This document shows positions 33,185-41,754 of a stretch of DNA of 64,000 nucleotides, piece after piece (within the stretch, counting starts at the first letter, position 1; each line of letters begins with the position of its first letter). Location: positions 1-64,000 of the forward strand of contig JAUYUA010000034.1 in assembly GCA_030694935.1 (NCBI GenBank). The letters are read 5' to 3'. The DNA is from Lutibacter sp. (GTDB lineage Bacteria > Bacteroidota > Bacteroidia > Flavobacteriales > Flavobacteriaceae). The translations under genes and the position numbers were made by a program. The notes beneath the pieces are model-generated. The model saw nothing but the letters and a program-made list of their open reading frames with translations, did not search any database and was not told the DNA's origin.

Positions 33185-36106
33185 ATGTTTTTAACCAATA
33201 TAAATCTGGAAGAACTGTCAAATATCCTTGATGGCGAGTTGTATTTTGATAATTTACATAAAAGCATTTATGCGACAGACGCTTCCGTTTATCGGAAAAT
33301 TCCTTTGGGCGTTGCTTATCCGAAAAACAATGACGACCTAAAAAAAATCATTCATTTTGCCACAAAAAACAAGATCACATTGATTCCGAGAACTGCCGGA
33401 ACTTCATTGGCCGGACAATGCGTTGGGGATGGTTTAGTGGTTGATGTTTCCAAACATTTCACAAATATTCTGGCTTTTGACGAGCATCAAAAAACAGTAA
33501 CGGTTCAACCCGGAATTATTAGAGACGAACTCAACAATTACTTAAAACCCTACGGATTGTTCTTTGGCCCAAACACTTCAACAAGCAACCGATGTATGAT
33601 TGGCGGTATGGTTGGCAACAATTCATCGGGCACCACTTCTATAAAATATGGGGTTACGCGCGACAAAGTACTTGAGCTGAAAACAATTTTAAGCGATGGG
33701 TCTGAAGTTACTTTTAATGAAGTAAATACTGCCGAATTCCATCAAAAAAGAATTGGAAGCTCTTTAGAAAACAAAATTTATCAAACAGTTTTCAATGAAC
33801 TTTCCAATGTTGAAAATCAGCAAGAAATTTTAAAGGAATTTCCAAAAAAAGAAATTCACCGAAGAAATAATGGCTACGCCGTTGATGCTTTATTGAATTT
33901 CGAACTTTTTGGCGGAACAAAAAACACCGTTAATTTAGCAACTTTGCTCACAGGAAGCGAAGGAACATTGGCTTTTTCCACTGAAATTACTATTCAGCTA
34001 AACGATTTGCCACCTGCAAAAAACATCATGGTCGCAGCGCATTTTAACAGCATTCAGGAAAGTATGGAAGCGGTGGTTATCGCCATGAAACACAATTTGT
34101 ACACTTGTGAATTGATGGATAAAACGGTTTTGGATTGCACCAAAAACAATCGGGAGCAACTCAAAAATAGGTTTTTTGTTGAAGGTGATCCAAAAGCGCT
34201 GTTGATGTTCGAAATCTGTACAAATTCAGACGAAGAATCCAATAAACTGGCTGATAATCTCATTGAAGATTTAGAGAAAAATAACTTTGGATATTCCTTT
34301 CCTAAATTGGTTGGCAATGAAATAAATCAAGCTGTTGAACTGCGCAAAGCCGGATTGGGATTGCTTGGCAATATAGTTGGCGATGATAAAGCGGTTGCCT
34401 GTATTGAAGATACAGCTGTTGAAGTAAAAGATTTGCCTAATTACATCGCTGAATTTTCTAAAATGATGGAAAATTTTGGTCAAGATGCAGTATATTATGC
34501 ACATGCGGGAGCAGGTGAAATACATTTACGGCCTATTTTAAATTTAAAAAAGAAGGAAGACGTTGTTTTATTTAGGGAAATAACCACAAAAACAGCACAA
34601 CTCGTCAAAAAATACGGCGGCTCTTTTAGCGGGGAACACGGCGATGGCATTGTTCGCGCTGAGTTTATTCCGTTGATGATTGGCGAAAAAAATTATGAAC
34701 TGTTAAAACGCATCAAACATACTTTCGACCCCAACAATATTTTTAACAAAGGAAAAATTACAGATCCTTTTCCTATGGATGAAAGTTTGCGTTATAAAAT
34801 TGACCGTAAAGAACCTGAAATTGAAACCATCCAGGATTTTTCGGACAGTTTAGGAATTCTTCGGGCAACGGAAAAATGCAATGGTTCCGGTGATTGCAGA
34901 AAATTGCCTTCGGCAGGCGGAACTATGTGTCCGAGCTACCGGGCAACCAGAAATGAAAAAGACACTACGCGCGCTCGTGCCAATGCTTTGCGTGAATTTC
35001 TGACAAATTCAGAAGAAGAAAATAAATTCAACCATAAAGAATTATACGATGTTTTCGATTTGTGTTTGAGTTGTAAAGCGTGCGCCAGCGAATGTCCGAG
35101 CAATGTGGATGTTGCTGCCTTAAAAGCAGAGTTTTTATACCAGTACTACAAAGAAAATAAAGTTCCTTTCAGAACCAAATTATTTGCCAATAATGTAAAA
35201 TACAACAAATTGGGAAGCTTCGCTCCCACTTTAACAAACTTGGTTTTAAACACCAAAATCACTAAAAAACTCATAGGAATAGCAACGGAAAGAAGTATTC
35301 CTAAATTGGCAACAACTACCGTTTATGGCTGGTATACAAAAAATAAAAACCGGTTGTTGGGGCAAACTGCCAAATTTGGGGAAATCTATCTTTTTGTGGA
35401 TGAATTCACCAATTATTACGATGCCAACATTGGAATAGACACCATTGAATTACTCACAAAATTGGGTTACAAAGTAAACATAACCAAACACGAAGAAAGC
35501 GGGCGCGGCTTTATTTCAAAAGGTTTTTTGGATGAGGCAAAAGTAAAAGCGAATTTTAACGTGAACTTTTTTAAAGAACTTATTACAAAAGAAACGCCAT
35601 TGGTGGGCATTGAACCTTCCGCCATTTTAACTTTCAGGGATGAGTATTTAAGATTGGCCGATGACAAAACGGCTGCAAAAAACATTGCAGAAAACACCTT
35701 TACCATTGAGGAATTTATAAAACAAGAATTTGAAAAAAATAACATTACTTCCCAAAGTTTTACCGTAAAAAATAAAACTTTGAAAATCCACGGCCACTGT
35801 CAGCAAAAATCGTTGAGCAGCACAGAACCAACTTTCAAAATGCTTTCAATTCCTAAAAATTACAGTGTAACCATCATAAATTCCGGTTGTTGCGGAATGG
35901 CGGGATCTTTTGGTTATGAAAAAGAACATTATAATATAAGTATGCTAGTTGGTGAAGACACCTTGTTCCCTAAAATCAGAAATACAGAAAACTCCACCAT
36001 AATTGCTGCCGCCGGAACAAGTTGCAGACATCAAATAAAGGATGGCACAGGCAGAAATTCCAAACATCCAATCACTGTTTTAAGAGAGGCACTTTTACAA
36101 AAATGA
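33185..36106 (+). CDS. FAD-linked oxidase with Fe-S domain, D-lactate dehydrogenase type
   Basis: The 973-residue protein joins an FAD-binding PCMH domain (VYRKIPLGVAYPKN, GPNTSTSNRCMIGGMVGNNSSG) and FAD-oxidase C-terminal domain (SGEHGDG, FDPNNIFNKGKI) to a ferredoxin-like region with CNGSGDCRKLPSAGGTMCPSYR and DLCLSCKACASECPSNVD, then a CCG-type domain (NSGCCGMAGSFGYEKEHY). This architecture is shared by respiratory D-lactate dehydrogenases and glycolate or 2-hydroxyglutarate oxidases. MurQ next door releases D-lactate, so that substrate is the most economical reading, though not proved. It should be membrane-associated, passing electrons to quinone. Its stop overlaps the epimerase start. 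Confidence 0.88.
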   Translation: MFLTNINLEELSNILDGELYFDNLHKSIYATDASVYRKIPLGVAYPKNNDDLKKIIHFATKNKITLIPRTAGTSLAGQCVGDGLVVDVSKHFTNILAFDEHQKTVTVQPGIIRDELNNYLKPYGLFFGPNTSTSNRCMIGGMVGNNSSGTTSIKYGVTRDKVLELKTILSDGSEVTFNEVNTAEFHQKRIGSSLENKIYQTVFNELSNVENQQEILKEFPKKEIHRRNNGYAVDALLNFELFGGTKNTVNLATLLTGSEGTLAFSTEITIQLNDLPPAKNIMVAAHFNSIQESMEAVVIAMKHNLYTCELMDKTVLDCTKNNREQLKNRFFVEGDPKALLMFEICTNSDEESNKLADNLIEDLEKNNFGYSFPKLVGNEINQAVELRKAGLGLLGNIVGDDKAVACIEDTAVEVKDLPNYIAEFSKMMENFGQDAVYYAHAGAGEIHLRPILNLKKKEDVVLFREITTKTAQLVKKYGGSFSGEHGDGIVRAEFIPLMIGEKNYELLKRIKHTFDPNNIFNKGKITDPFPMDESLRYKIDRKEPEIETIQDFSDSLGILRATEKCNGSGDCRKLPSAGGTMCPSYRATRNEKDTTRARANALREFLTNSEEENKFNHKELYDVFDLCLSCKACASECPSNVDVAALKAEFLYQYYKENKVPFRTKLFANNVKYNKLGSFAPTLTNLVLNTKITKKLIGIATERSIPKLATTTVYGWYTKNKNRLLGQTAKFGEIYLFVDEFTNYYDANIGIDTIELLTKLGYKVNITKHEESGRGFISKGFLDEAKVKANFNVNFFKELITKETPLVGIEPSAILTFRDEYLRLADDKTAAKNIAENTFTIEEFIKQEFEKNNITSQSFTVKNKTLKIHGHCQQKSLSSTEPTFKMLSIPKNYSVTIINSGCCGMAGSFGYEKEHYNISMLVGEDTLFPKIRNTENSTIIAAAGTSCRHQIKDGTGRNSKHPITVLREALLQK

Positions 36107-37116
36107 AGTTAACAATTAGAACATGCAAACTGGAATTAAAACATCCTTTTACCATTTCAAGAGGCACCAGAACTGAAATTCCTTCTATCATTGTTGAATT
36201 TCAAGAAAATGGATTTTCAGGTTTTGGGGAAGCGACTGAAAATCCTTTTTACAAAACATCAGTAGAAGCATTTGAAAAGAAATTGGTTCAAAAAAAGGAA
36301 ATTATTGAAATCTCTTCAACCAAAACGCCAGAAGAATTTTGGGATTATTTGTTTCCGCATTTCAAAAACAATATGTTTTTGTTGTGTGCTTTAGATGAAG
36401 CGTACACCGATTTATACACGCGAAAAAAAGGCCTTAAATTATATGAATACTGGAATTTTGAACCCAAAAATCTCCCTCAATCAAATTATACCATAGGCAT
36501 TGACACTATAGAAAATATGGTAGCAAAAATAAAAGAAATGCCTTGGCCGATTTACAAAATCAAATTAGGCACAAAAAACGATCTGGAAATTATGACCGAA
36601 TTAAGAAAACATACCAGTGCTGTTTTTAGAATTGATGCAAATTGCGGGTGGACCGTAAACGAAACCATCAAAAACTCCATAGAAATGCTAAAATTAGGAG
36701 TTGAATTTATTGAGCAACCACTTCCTGCAGATAACTGGAAAGGAGCGAAAATCGTTTTTGACAATTCGTACTTGCCTATTATAGCCGATGAAAGTTGCCT
36801 TGTGGAAAGTGATGTTGAAAAATGTTACAATCATTTTCACGGCATCAACATAAAATTAATGAAATGCGGCGGTTTAACGCCTGCCAAAAGAATGATTTCT
36901 AAAGCAAAAAACTTAGGGTTAAAAACCATGGTTGGTTGCATGACGGAATCCTCTGTGGGAATTTCTGCCATTGCCCATTTAGCGCCAATGCTGGATTATG
37001 TAGATATGGACGGCGCTTTGTTATTGAAAAATGATGTGGCTTCAGGCGTAAAATTAGAAAACGGAAATATTATATTTTCAAAATTAAACGGAACCGGAGC
37101 ACAACTAAACAAATAA
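36103..37116 (+). CDS. L-Ala-D/L-Glu dipeptide epimerase (enolase superfamily)
   Basis: I start at MKLTIRTCKLELKHPFTIS (ATG 36103, overlapping the preceding stop as ATGA); the ORF track adds 27 codons. The 337-residue protein shows the enolase-superfamily muconate-lactonizing subgroup: KIKLGTKND with the catalytic KxK lysine, metal ligands in IDANCGW, IEQPLPADN and IADES, and the catalytic lysine in INIKLMKCGGLTPA. This subfamily epimerises L-Ala-D-Glu from murein peptides to L-Ala-L-Glu so peptidases can use it. It follows the dehydrogenase gene and precedes the NagZ fusion by 4 bases, in the right functional company. Confidence 0.92.
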   Translation: MKLTIRTCKLELKHPFTISRGTRTEIPSIIVEFQENGFSGFGEATENPFYKTSVEAFEKKLVQKKEIIEISSTKTPEEFWDYLFPHFKNNMFLLCALDEAYTDLYTRKKGLKLYEYWNFEPKNLPQSNYTIGIDTIENMVAKIKEMPWPIYKIKLGTKNDLEIMTELRKHTSAVFRIDANCGWTVNETIKNSIEMLKLGVEFIEQPLPADNWKGAKIVFDNSYLPIIADESCLVESDVEKCYNHFHGINIKLMKCGGLTPAKRMISKAKNLGLKTMVGCMTESSVGISAIAHLAPMLDYVDMDGALLLKNDVASGVKLENGNIIFSKLNGTGAQLNK

Positions 37117-37120
37117 AAAA

Positions 37121-40039
37121 ATGAAAAAATTAATTATTGCCAGTATCTTTTTATTCCTTGCCACAAGCTACGGACAACAAATTGACCCTTTGTTAACCTC
37201 TGATGCCAAAAACCAAGAAAGATGGGTTGACAGCATTATGAAAAAACTCACCCTAAAACAAAAAGTAGGCCAATTATTTATGATTGAGGCTTATTCTAAT
37301 AGAGATGAAAAACATACTTCAGAAATAATAAAAACAATTAAAAAATTCCGTATTGGCGGACTTATTTTTATGCAGGGAACACCTGAAAAACAGGCGCAAT
37401 TAACAAATGTTTTTCAGTCAGTTTCAAAAACGCCTTTACTTATTGGTTTTGATGGAGAATGGGGTTTAAATATGAGATTGAAAAATTCATTTCGTTATCC
37501 TTGGAATATGACTTTAGGAGCCGTTCAAAACAATGAGTTAATTGAACAATTCGGCATTCAATTAGGGGTACACAGCAAAAGAATTGGGATTCACGTCAAT
37601 TTTGCTCCTGTTGTAGATATCAACACAAATCCTGAAAACCCAATTATTGGCAATCGTTCATTTGGAGAAAATAAATATAACGTAACCGAAAAGGCAATCT
37701 CATTTACCAAAGGAATGCAAAGTACTGGCGTTTTGGCAAATGCCAAACACTTTCCCGGCCATGGAGACACTTCAACCGATTCGCATAAAACACTTCCATT
37801 TCTGGATTTCGATTTAAAACGATTAGATTCCATTGAATTATATCCTTACAAAAAAATGTTTAGCACAAACTTGGCGAGCATTATGATTGCTCACTTAAAT
37901 GTGCCTTCCCTTGAACCTGAAAAAGGTGTTCCAACCTCAATTTCACATAAAGTGGTTACTGGACTTTTAAAAGAAAAGATGGGTTTTAACGGATTGGTTT
38001 TTACCGATGCGTTAAATATGAAAGGCGCCGCAAATTTCGCAAAACCTGGAGATATAGATTTAGCGGCCTTTATTGCGGGAAATGATATGTTACTAATTCC
38101 TGAAGATGTAAAAGTTGCCATAAAAAAAATAAAAAAAGCCATCAGAAAAAATAAAATTAGCGAGGAACGGCTAAACGCATCCGTTAACAAAATACTAAAA
38201 GCTAAATACTGGGCTGGCCTAAACCATTATATTCCAATTAATGAAGATGGAATACAAGATGATATTATAACCACAAAAGACAAATTGTTGTTTAGAACTT
38301 TAATGAAAGAGGCAATTACGGTCGTTAAAAATAACCATGAAACACTGCCTATAAAAGAACTGGCAAACAACAAAATTGCTTATGTGAAATTAGGCGATTC
38401 GGACAATTTAAACTTTACGAATACCTTAAAAAAATATACGGAAGTTGACATTGTTTCCGATGAAAATTTAGACGGTTTGTCAGGAAAATTAAAATCGTAC
38501 AACACCATTGTTATAGGTTATCATAAATCAAACGAAACGCCTTGGAAAAGTTTTAAAATGACACCTGAAGAGCTAATCTGGCTTAAGGAAATTGCCAAAA
38601 ACCATGTCGTTATTTTAGATGTTTTCGCAAGCCCTTATGCCCTTCTTGATATTCCCGATTTTGATGCCATTGATGCCATTGTGGTTTCTTATCAAAACAG
38701 TGAAGTATCCCAGGAAATTTCAGCACAAATAATCTTTGGCGCAATAGAAGCAAAAGGAAAACTGCCTATTTCAATTAAAACTATTTTCCCTGAAGGAACA
38801 GGAATTAAAACGCCAAATTTAGGCAGGCTTTCTTATTCGATTCCTGAAGAAGTTGGAATGAGTTCTAAATTACTTCAAAAAATCGATTCTATGACTACTA
38901 TGGTAGTTGATTCTTTAATGGCGCCTGGCGGACAAGTCTTGGTCGCGCGTTATGGCAAAGTGATTTATCATAAAAGTTTCGGTTTTCAAACCTATGACAA
39001 AATACAAGAAGTAAAATTAACAGATTTATATGATTTGGCTTCCATAACAAAAATAGTTGGCGGTTTGCCTATGATTATGAAAAGTGAAGAAACTGGATTA
39101 TTAAATCTAAATTCAACCCTAGGTGAATTATTGCCTTATTTAAAAGGCACAAATAAAAATACTGTCACCCTAAAAGAAGTGTTGTCTCACATAGGAAAAA
39201 TTAAAACTTGGATTCCTTTTTATTTAAAAACGATAGATAGTGTCACCAAACAACCAATGCCAAATTTATACAGATCAACAGAAACCAAAGAATTCTCAAT
39301 TAAAGTAGCAGAAAATTTGTATCTGTTGGGTTCTTATAAAGATTCTATTTATAAAATAATTGCCGAAGCGCCGCAATACAAAGAAAATGGATACAGATAT
39401 AGTGACTTAGCATCTATTTTATATGAGAAATATATAAAAGATACCTATAAGCAAGCGCTTGATAAGTTAAATGATTCCATTTTTTATAAACCATTGGGAG
39501 CCACATCCATCACATACAATCCTTTAAAAAAATTCAACACACAAGATGTTGCACCTACGGAAATAGACGATTACTATAGACATCAACATTTAAAGGGATA
39601 TGTTCATGATATGGCCGCAGCAATGATGGATGGCGTGAGCGGCCACGCAGGCTTATTTGCAAATTCCAATGATCTTGCCAAAATGATGCAAATGTATTTA
39701 CAAGGTGGTTATTATGGCGGAAAAAGATATTTTGAAGCAAAGACAATCGACAAATTCAACCATAGATATTATGAAAATATTGGTGTTAGAAGAGGGCTAG
39801 GTTTTGATAAACCAGACTTAGACCCAAAAATTAGTGCCGCAAGTAAATTTGCGTCGGCAAACAGTTTTGGTCACAGCGGATTTACAGGAACTTATACTTG
39901 GGTTGATCCGGATAATGGACTTTTATTTGTGTTTTTGTCGAACAGGGTTTTCCCTGTGATGCACAACAATAAACTGGGGGAGCACAATATTAGAACAAAT
40001 ATTCACAACTTAATTTATGAAGCGATTATTAAGCAGTAA
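37121..40039 (+). CDS. Secreted NagZ-like beta-N-acetylglucosaminidase (GH3) fused to a serine hydrolase domain
   Basis: A signal peptide (MKKLIIASIFLFLATSYGQ) leads into a GH3 catalytic domain with the NagZ hallmark AKHFPGHGDTSTDSH (His-Asp dyad loop) and TDALNMKGA. A GH3 C-terminal domain occupies about residues 390-590. The last 370 residues form a beta-lactamase class C-type domain with SxxK in DLASITKI, YSD in RYSDLAS and GHSGFTGT. NagZ removes GlcNAc from muropeptides; the second domain may cleave stem peptides or D-ester bonds. At 972 residues it is roughly three times the length of E. coli NagZ. It ends the operon, 4 bases after the epimerase. Confidence 0.93.
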   Translation: MKKLIIASIFLFLATSYGQQIDPLLTSDAKNQERWVDSIMKKLTLKQKVGQLFMIEAYSNRDEKHTSEIIKTIKKFRIGGLIFMQGTPEKQAQLTNVFQSVSKTPLLIGFDGEWGLNMRLKNSFRYPWNMTLGAVQNNELIEQFGIQLGVHSKRIGIHVNFAPVVDINTNPENPIIGNRSFGENKYNVTEKAISFTKGMQSTGVLANAKHFPGHGDTSTDSHKTLPFLDFDLKRLDSIELYPYKKMFSTNLASIMIAHLNVPSLEPEKGVPTSISHKVVTGLLKEKMGFNGLVFTDALNMKGAANFAKPGDIDLAAFIAGNDMLLIPEDVKVAIKKIKKAIRKNKISEERLNASVNKILKAKYWAGLNHYIPINEDGIQDDIITTKDKLLFRTLMKEAITVVKNNHETLPIKELANNKIAYVKLGDSDNLNFTNTLKKYTEVDIVSDENLDGLSGKLKSYNTIVIGYHKSNETPWKSFKMTPEELIWLKEIAKNHVVILDVFASPYALLDIPDFDAIDAIVVSYQNSEVSQEISAQIIFGAIEAKGKLPISIKTIFPEGTGIKTPNLGRLSYSIPEEVGMSSKLLQKIDSMTTMVVDSLMAPGGQVLVARYGKVIYHKSFGFQTYDKIQEVKLTDLYDLASITKIVGGLPMIMKSEETGLLNLNSTLGELLPYLKGTNKNTVTLKEVLSHIGKIKTWIPFYLKTIDSVTKQPMPNLYRSTETKEFSIKVAENLYLLGSYKDSIYKIIAEAPQYKENGYRYSDLASILYEKYIKDTYKQALDKLNDSIFYKPLGATSITYNPLKKFNTQDVAPTEIDDYYRHQHLKGYVHDMAAAMMDGVSGHAGLFANSNDLAKMMQMYLQGGYYGGKRYFEAKTIDKFNHRYYENIGVRRGLGFDKPDLDPKISAASKFASANSFGHSGFTGTYTWVDPDNGLLFVFLSNRVFPVMHNNKLGEHNIRTNIHNLIYEAIIKQ

Positions 40040-40091
40040 TTTTAAAAAAATCTAGTGAAATTATATATTTTTATATCGATTTTTTTAAAAA

Positions 40092-40211
40092 TTTAACATA
40101 TTTATTTTTGGCAATTAGAATTATTTTGTATATTTGTCTCGGTAAGTTTCATAGCTTACCATCTTTTTCATAGCAATTTTCCTCACTCTCCTTGAGTGAG
40201 GTTTTTTTTTG
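40092..40211 (+). repeat. 120-bp direct repeat, copy 1 (promoter plus small RNA)
   Basis: Matches 40390-40509 at about 95% with an offset of 298 bases. Differences fall at GGCAATT/GGTAATT, TATATTTG/TATCTTTG, TCTCGG/TGTTGG, TAAG/TAGG and in the final T run. The repeat unit contains a -33 box TTTTG (40106-40110), an 18-base spacer, a -7 box and a terminated transcript. Confidence 0.9.
40141..40210 (+). ncRNA. Novel small RNA, copy 1
   Basis: The promoter -33 TTTG, N18, -7 TATATTTG (40129-40136) points to a start near 40141. The roughly 70-nt product opens with a hairpin GGTAAG/CTTACC (40141-40160), has an unpaired middle CATCTTTTTCATAGCAATTTT, and ends in an intrinsic terminator CCTCACTC-TCCTT-GAGTGAGG followed by nine T. 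No open frame of significance is present. No family is recognised; it might relate to Bacteroidetes RNA motifs such as Flavo-1, which I cannot check. A second copy begins 298 bases further on. Confidence 0.75.
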
Positions 40212-40389
40212 GCTAATTTTAAATGCGGTTATTAAAGCTTTTTTATTCGCTCAAGCAAAAAAGCAAGTGACATTTCTAGCGATTTTTAAAGATTTGTTGC
40301 AGTCCTATAGTTGCTGTTTTTGATGCTTCAAAACTTATTTTTTAATGAACCTATAATTCATAATCAACTTTTCTAAATTTTTACAAAAT

Positions 40390-40509
40390 TTTAACATATT
40401 TATTTTTGGTAATTAGAATTATTTTGTATCTTTGTGTTGGTAGGTTTCATAGCTTACCATCTTTTTCATAGCAATTTTCCTCACTCTCCTTGAGTGAGGT
40501 TTCTTTTTT
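40390..40509 (+). repeat. 120-bp direct repeat, copy 2 (promoter plus small RNA)
   Basis: Second copy of the repeat at 40092-40211. Its -33 (TTTG near 40405-40408), N18, and -7 (TATCTTTG, 40427-40434) keep the same spacing. Confidence 0.9.
40439..40509 (+). ncRNA. Novel small RNA, copy 2
   Basis: Structure as in copy 1: GGTAGG pairs with CTTACC (G-U in place of A-U), so the hairpin is kept in spite of the base change, and the terminator CCTCACTC/GAGTGAGG is unchanged with TTTCTTTTTTT after it. The conserved linker and terminator with diverged start bases suggest function in the middle and 3' end. It is followed by the YgjV-like gene at 40568, which has its own TATCTTTG box at 40538. Confidence 0.72.
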
Positions 40510-40537
40510 TATACAATTCCTATTCAATTTTTATAAG

Positions 40538-40545
40538 TATCTTTG
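40538..40545 (+). promoter_or_regulatory. Promoter -7 box of the YgjV-like gene
   Basis: TATCTTTG fits TAnnTTTG and lies 23 bases before the ATG at 40568, which would give a leader of under 20 bases. Confidence 0.45.
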
Positions 40546-40567
40546 CCCGCTCAAATAAACATAAACT

Positions 40568-40813
40568 ATGCTTTTAGGAATTACGATTACAGAATGGGTT
40601 GGGTACGCGGCCTCTTTAGCGCTTATTATTTCATTTATGATGAAGAATATAAATACCCTCAGAATTATAAATTCTATTGGCGCAGTGCTTTTTGTGGTTT
40701 ACGGAATAATGTTAGAAACTTCTTATCCAATTATCATCACAAACGCATTTATTTTAATGGTCAATATTTATTATTTGACCTTTAAAAGAAAGGTGATTTC
40801 CTTAAAAGTATAA
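40568..40813 (+). CDS. Small three-helix membrane protein, YgjV-like
   Basis: The 81-residue protein has three helices (TEWVGYAASLALIISFMM, INSIGAVLFVVYGIML and IIITNAFILMVNIYYL). The GYAASLALIISFMMKNINTLR/IN pattern is that of the YgjV/SWEET-like half-transporter group that is often misannotated uroporphyrinogen decarboxylase in flavobacteria. Substrate unknown. It stands alone between the small RNA pair and the opposing ftsE gene. Confidence 0.72.
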   Translation: MLLGITITEWVGYAASLALIISFMMKNINTLRIINSIGAVLFVVYGIMLETSYPIIITNAFILMVNIYYLTFKRKVISLKV

Positions 40814-40837
40814 GAAGCTATTAGATTGAAATGGTTT

Positions 40838-41527
40838 TTAATGGGCACTTTTGTGCTGAACCACCTCAAACAATTCTCCGCCTTCACATTTGATGGTTTT
40901 GTAAGGAAATTTTAAAATAAGTGCATAATCGTGCGTTCCCATCAAGATGGTTTTTCCGCTGTCGTGAATGTCTTTCAAAACATTCAAAACATCAACTGAA
41001 GTAGCTGGATCTAGATTTCCTGTTGGCTCATCGGCTAAAATAAGATCCGGATCATTTAACAATGCTCTGGCGATGGCAACTCTTTGCTGCTCGCCACCCG
41101 ATAATAAATAAGGCATTTTAAAACCTTTTGTTTCCATGCCAACTTTTAACAAAACTTCATTGATTTTCTCTTTCATTTTAACTTCATCTTTCCATCCGGT
41201 TGCTTTCAGCACAAACAACAAATTGTCTTGGACACTTCTGTCATTCAACAGCTTAAAATCTTGAAATACAATGCCAAGCTTGCGGCGCAGAAAAGGAATT
41301 TCATCTTCCTTTAAGGTTTTTAAATTAAACCCCACAATGCTTCCTTCACCTTCTTCCAAAGGCAAATCGCCATACAAAGTTTTCATTAAACTGCTTTTTC
41401 CGCTTCCGGTTTTTCCAATTAAATAAACAAATTCACCCATATTAATTTGCAAATTAACATCGGCTAAAACCAAGTTTTCTCTTTGATATATTTGTGCATT
41501 TTGTAAGGAAAGTATCACTTCTGACAT
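40838..41527 (-). CDS. ftsE: Cell-division ATP-binding protein FtsE
   Basis: The ATG at 41525-41527 ([15 protein letters not shown]) is preferred to the ORF-track start, seven codons upstream. The 229-residue ATPase has Walker [10 protein letters not shown], the ABC signature [16 protein letters not shown], Walker [10 protein letters not shown] and the H-loop THDY. The pattern [12 protein letters not shown] and the C-terminal [12 protein letters not shown] are characteristic of flavobacterial FtsE rather than LolD. With FtsX it couples septal peptidoglycan hydrolysis to division. The ftsX gene is not adjacent here. Confidence 0.9.
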   Translation of the reverse strand: MSEVILSLQNAQIYQRENLVLADVNLQINMGEFVYLIGKTGSGKSSLMKTLYGDLPLEEGEGSIVGFNLKTLKEDEIPFLRRKLGIVFQDFKLLNDRSVQDNLLFVLKATGWKDEVKMKEKINEVLLKVGMETKGFKMPYLLSGGEQQRVAIARALLNDPDLILADEPTGNLDPATSVDVLNVLKDIHDSGKTILMGTHDYALILKFPYKTIKCEGGELFEVVQHKSAH

Positions 41528-41754
41528 AGTAGTCGCTGTTTTTGACAAAACTAAATATTTTAAAATAAAATACCATCATTTATTGAATTAATAATACAGC
41601 CATTTATAGAATATTTACCTGCAATCTATCAAACTGTTAAATTAAGGAATGCTTATTGCTGATAATTTGTTTACAAAAATAATTTTAGGGTAAGGCAATT
41701 TCGAAAAAAAAATGCGTTATTACATAATAGTTAAAAACTTCAATTTTTATTAAT

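Noticed and set aside
12089-40039. Extension of the island through the salvage locus
   Set aside because: No further copy of the tmRNA end was noticed beyond 11837, and no recombinase is seen in the salvage locus, so it is treated as backbone.
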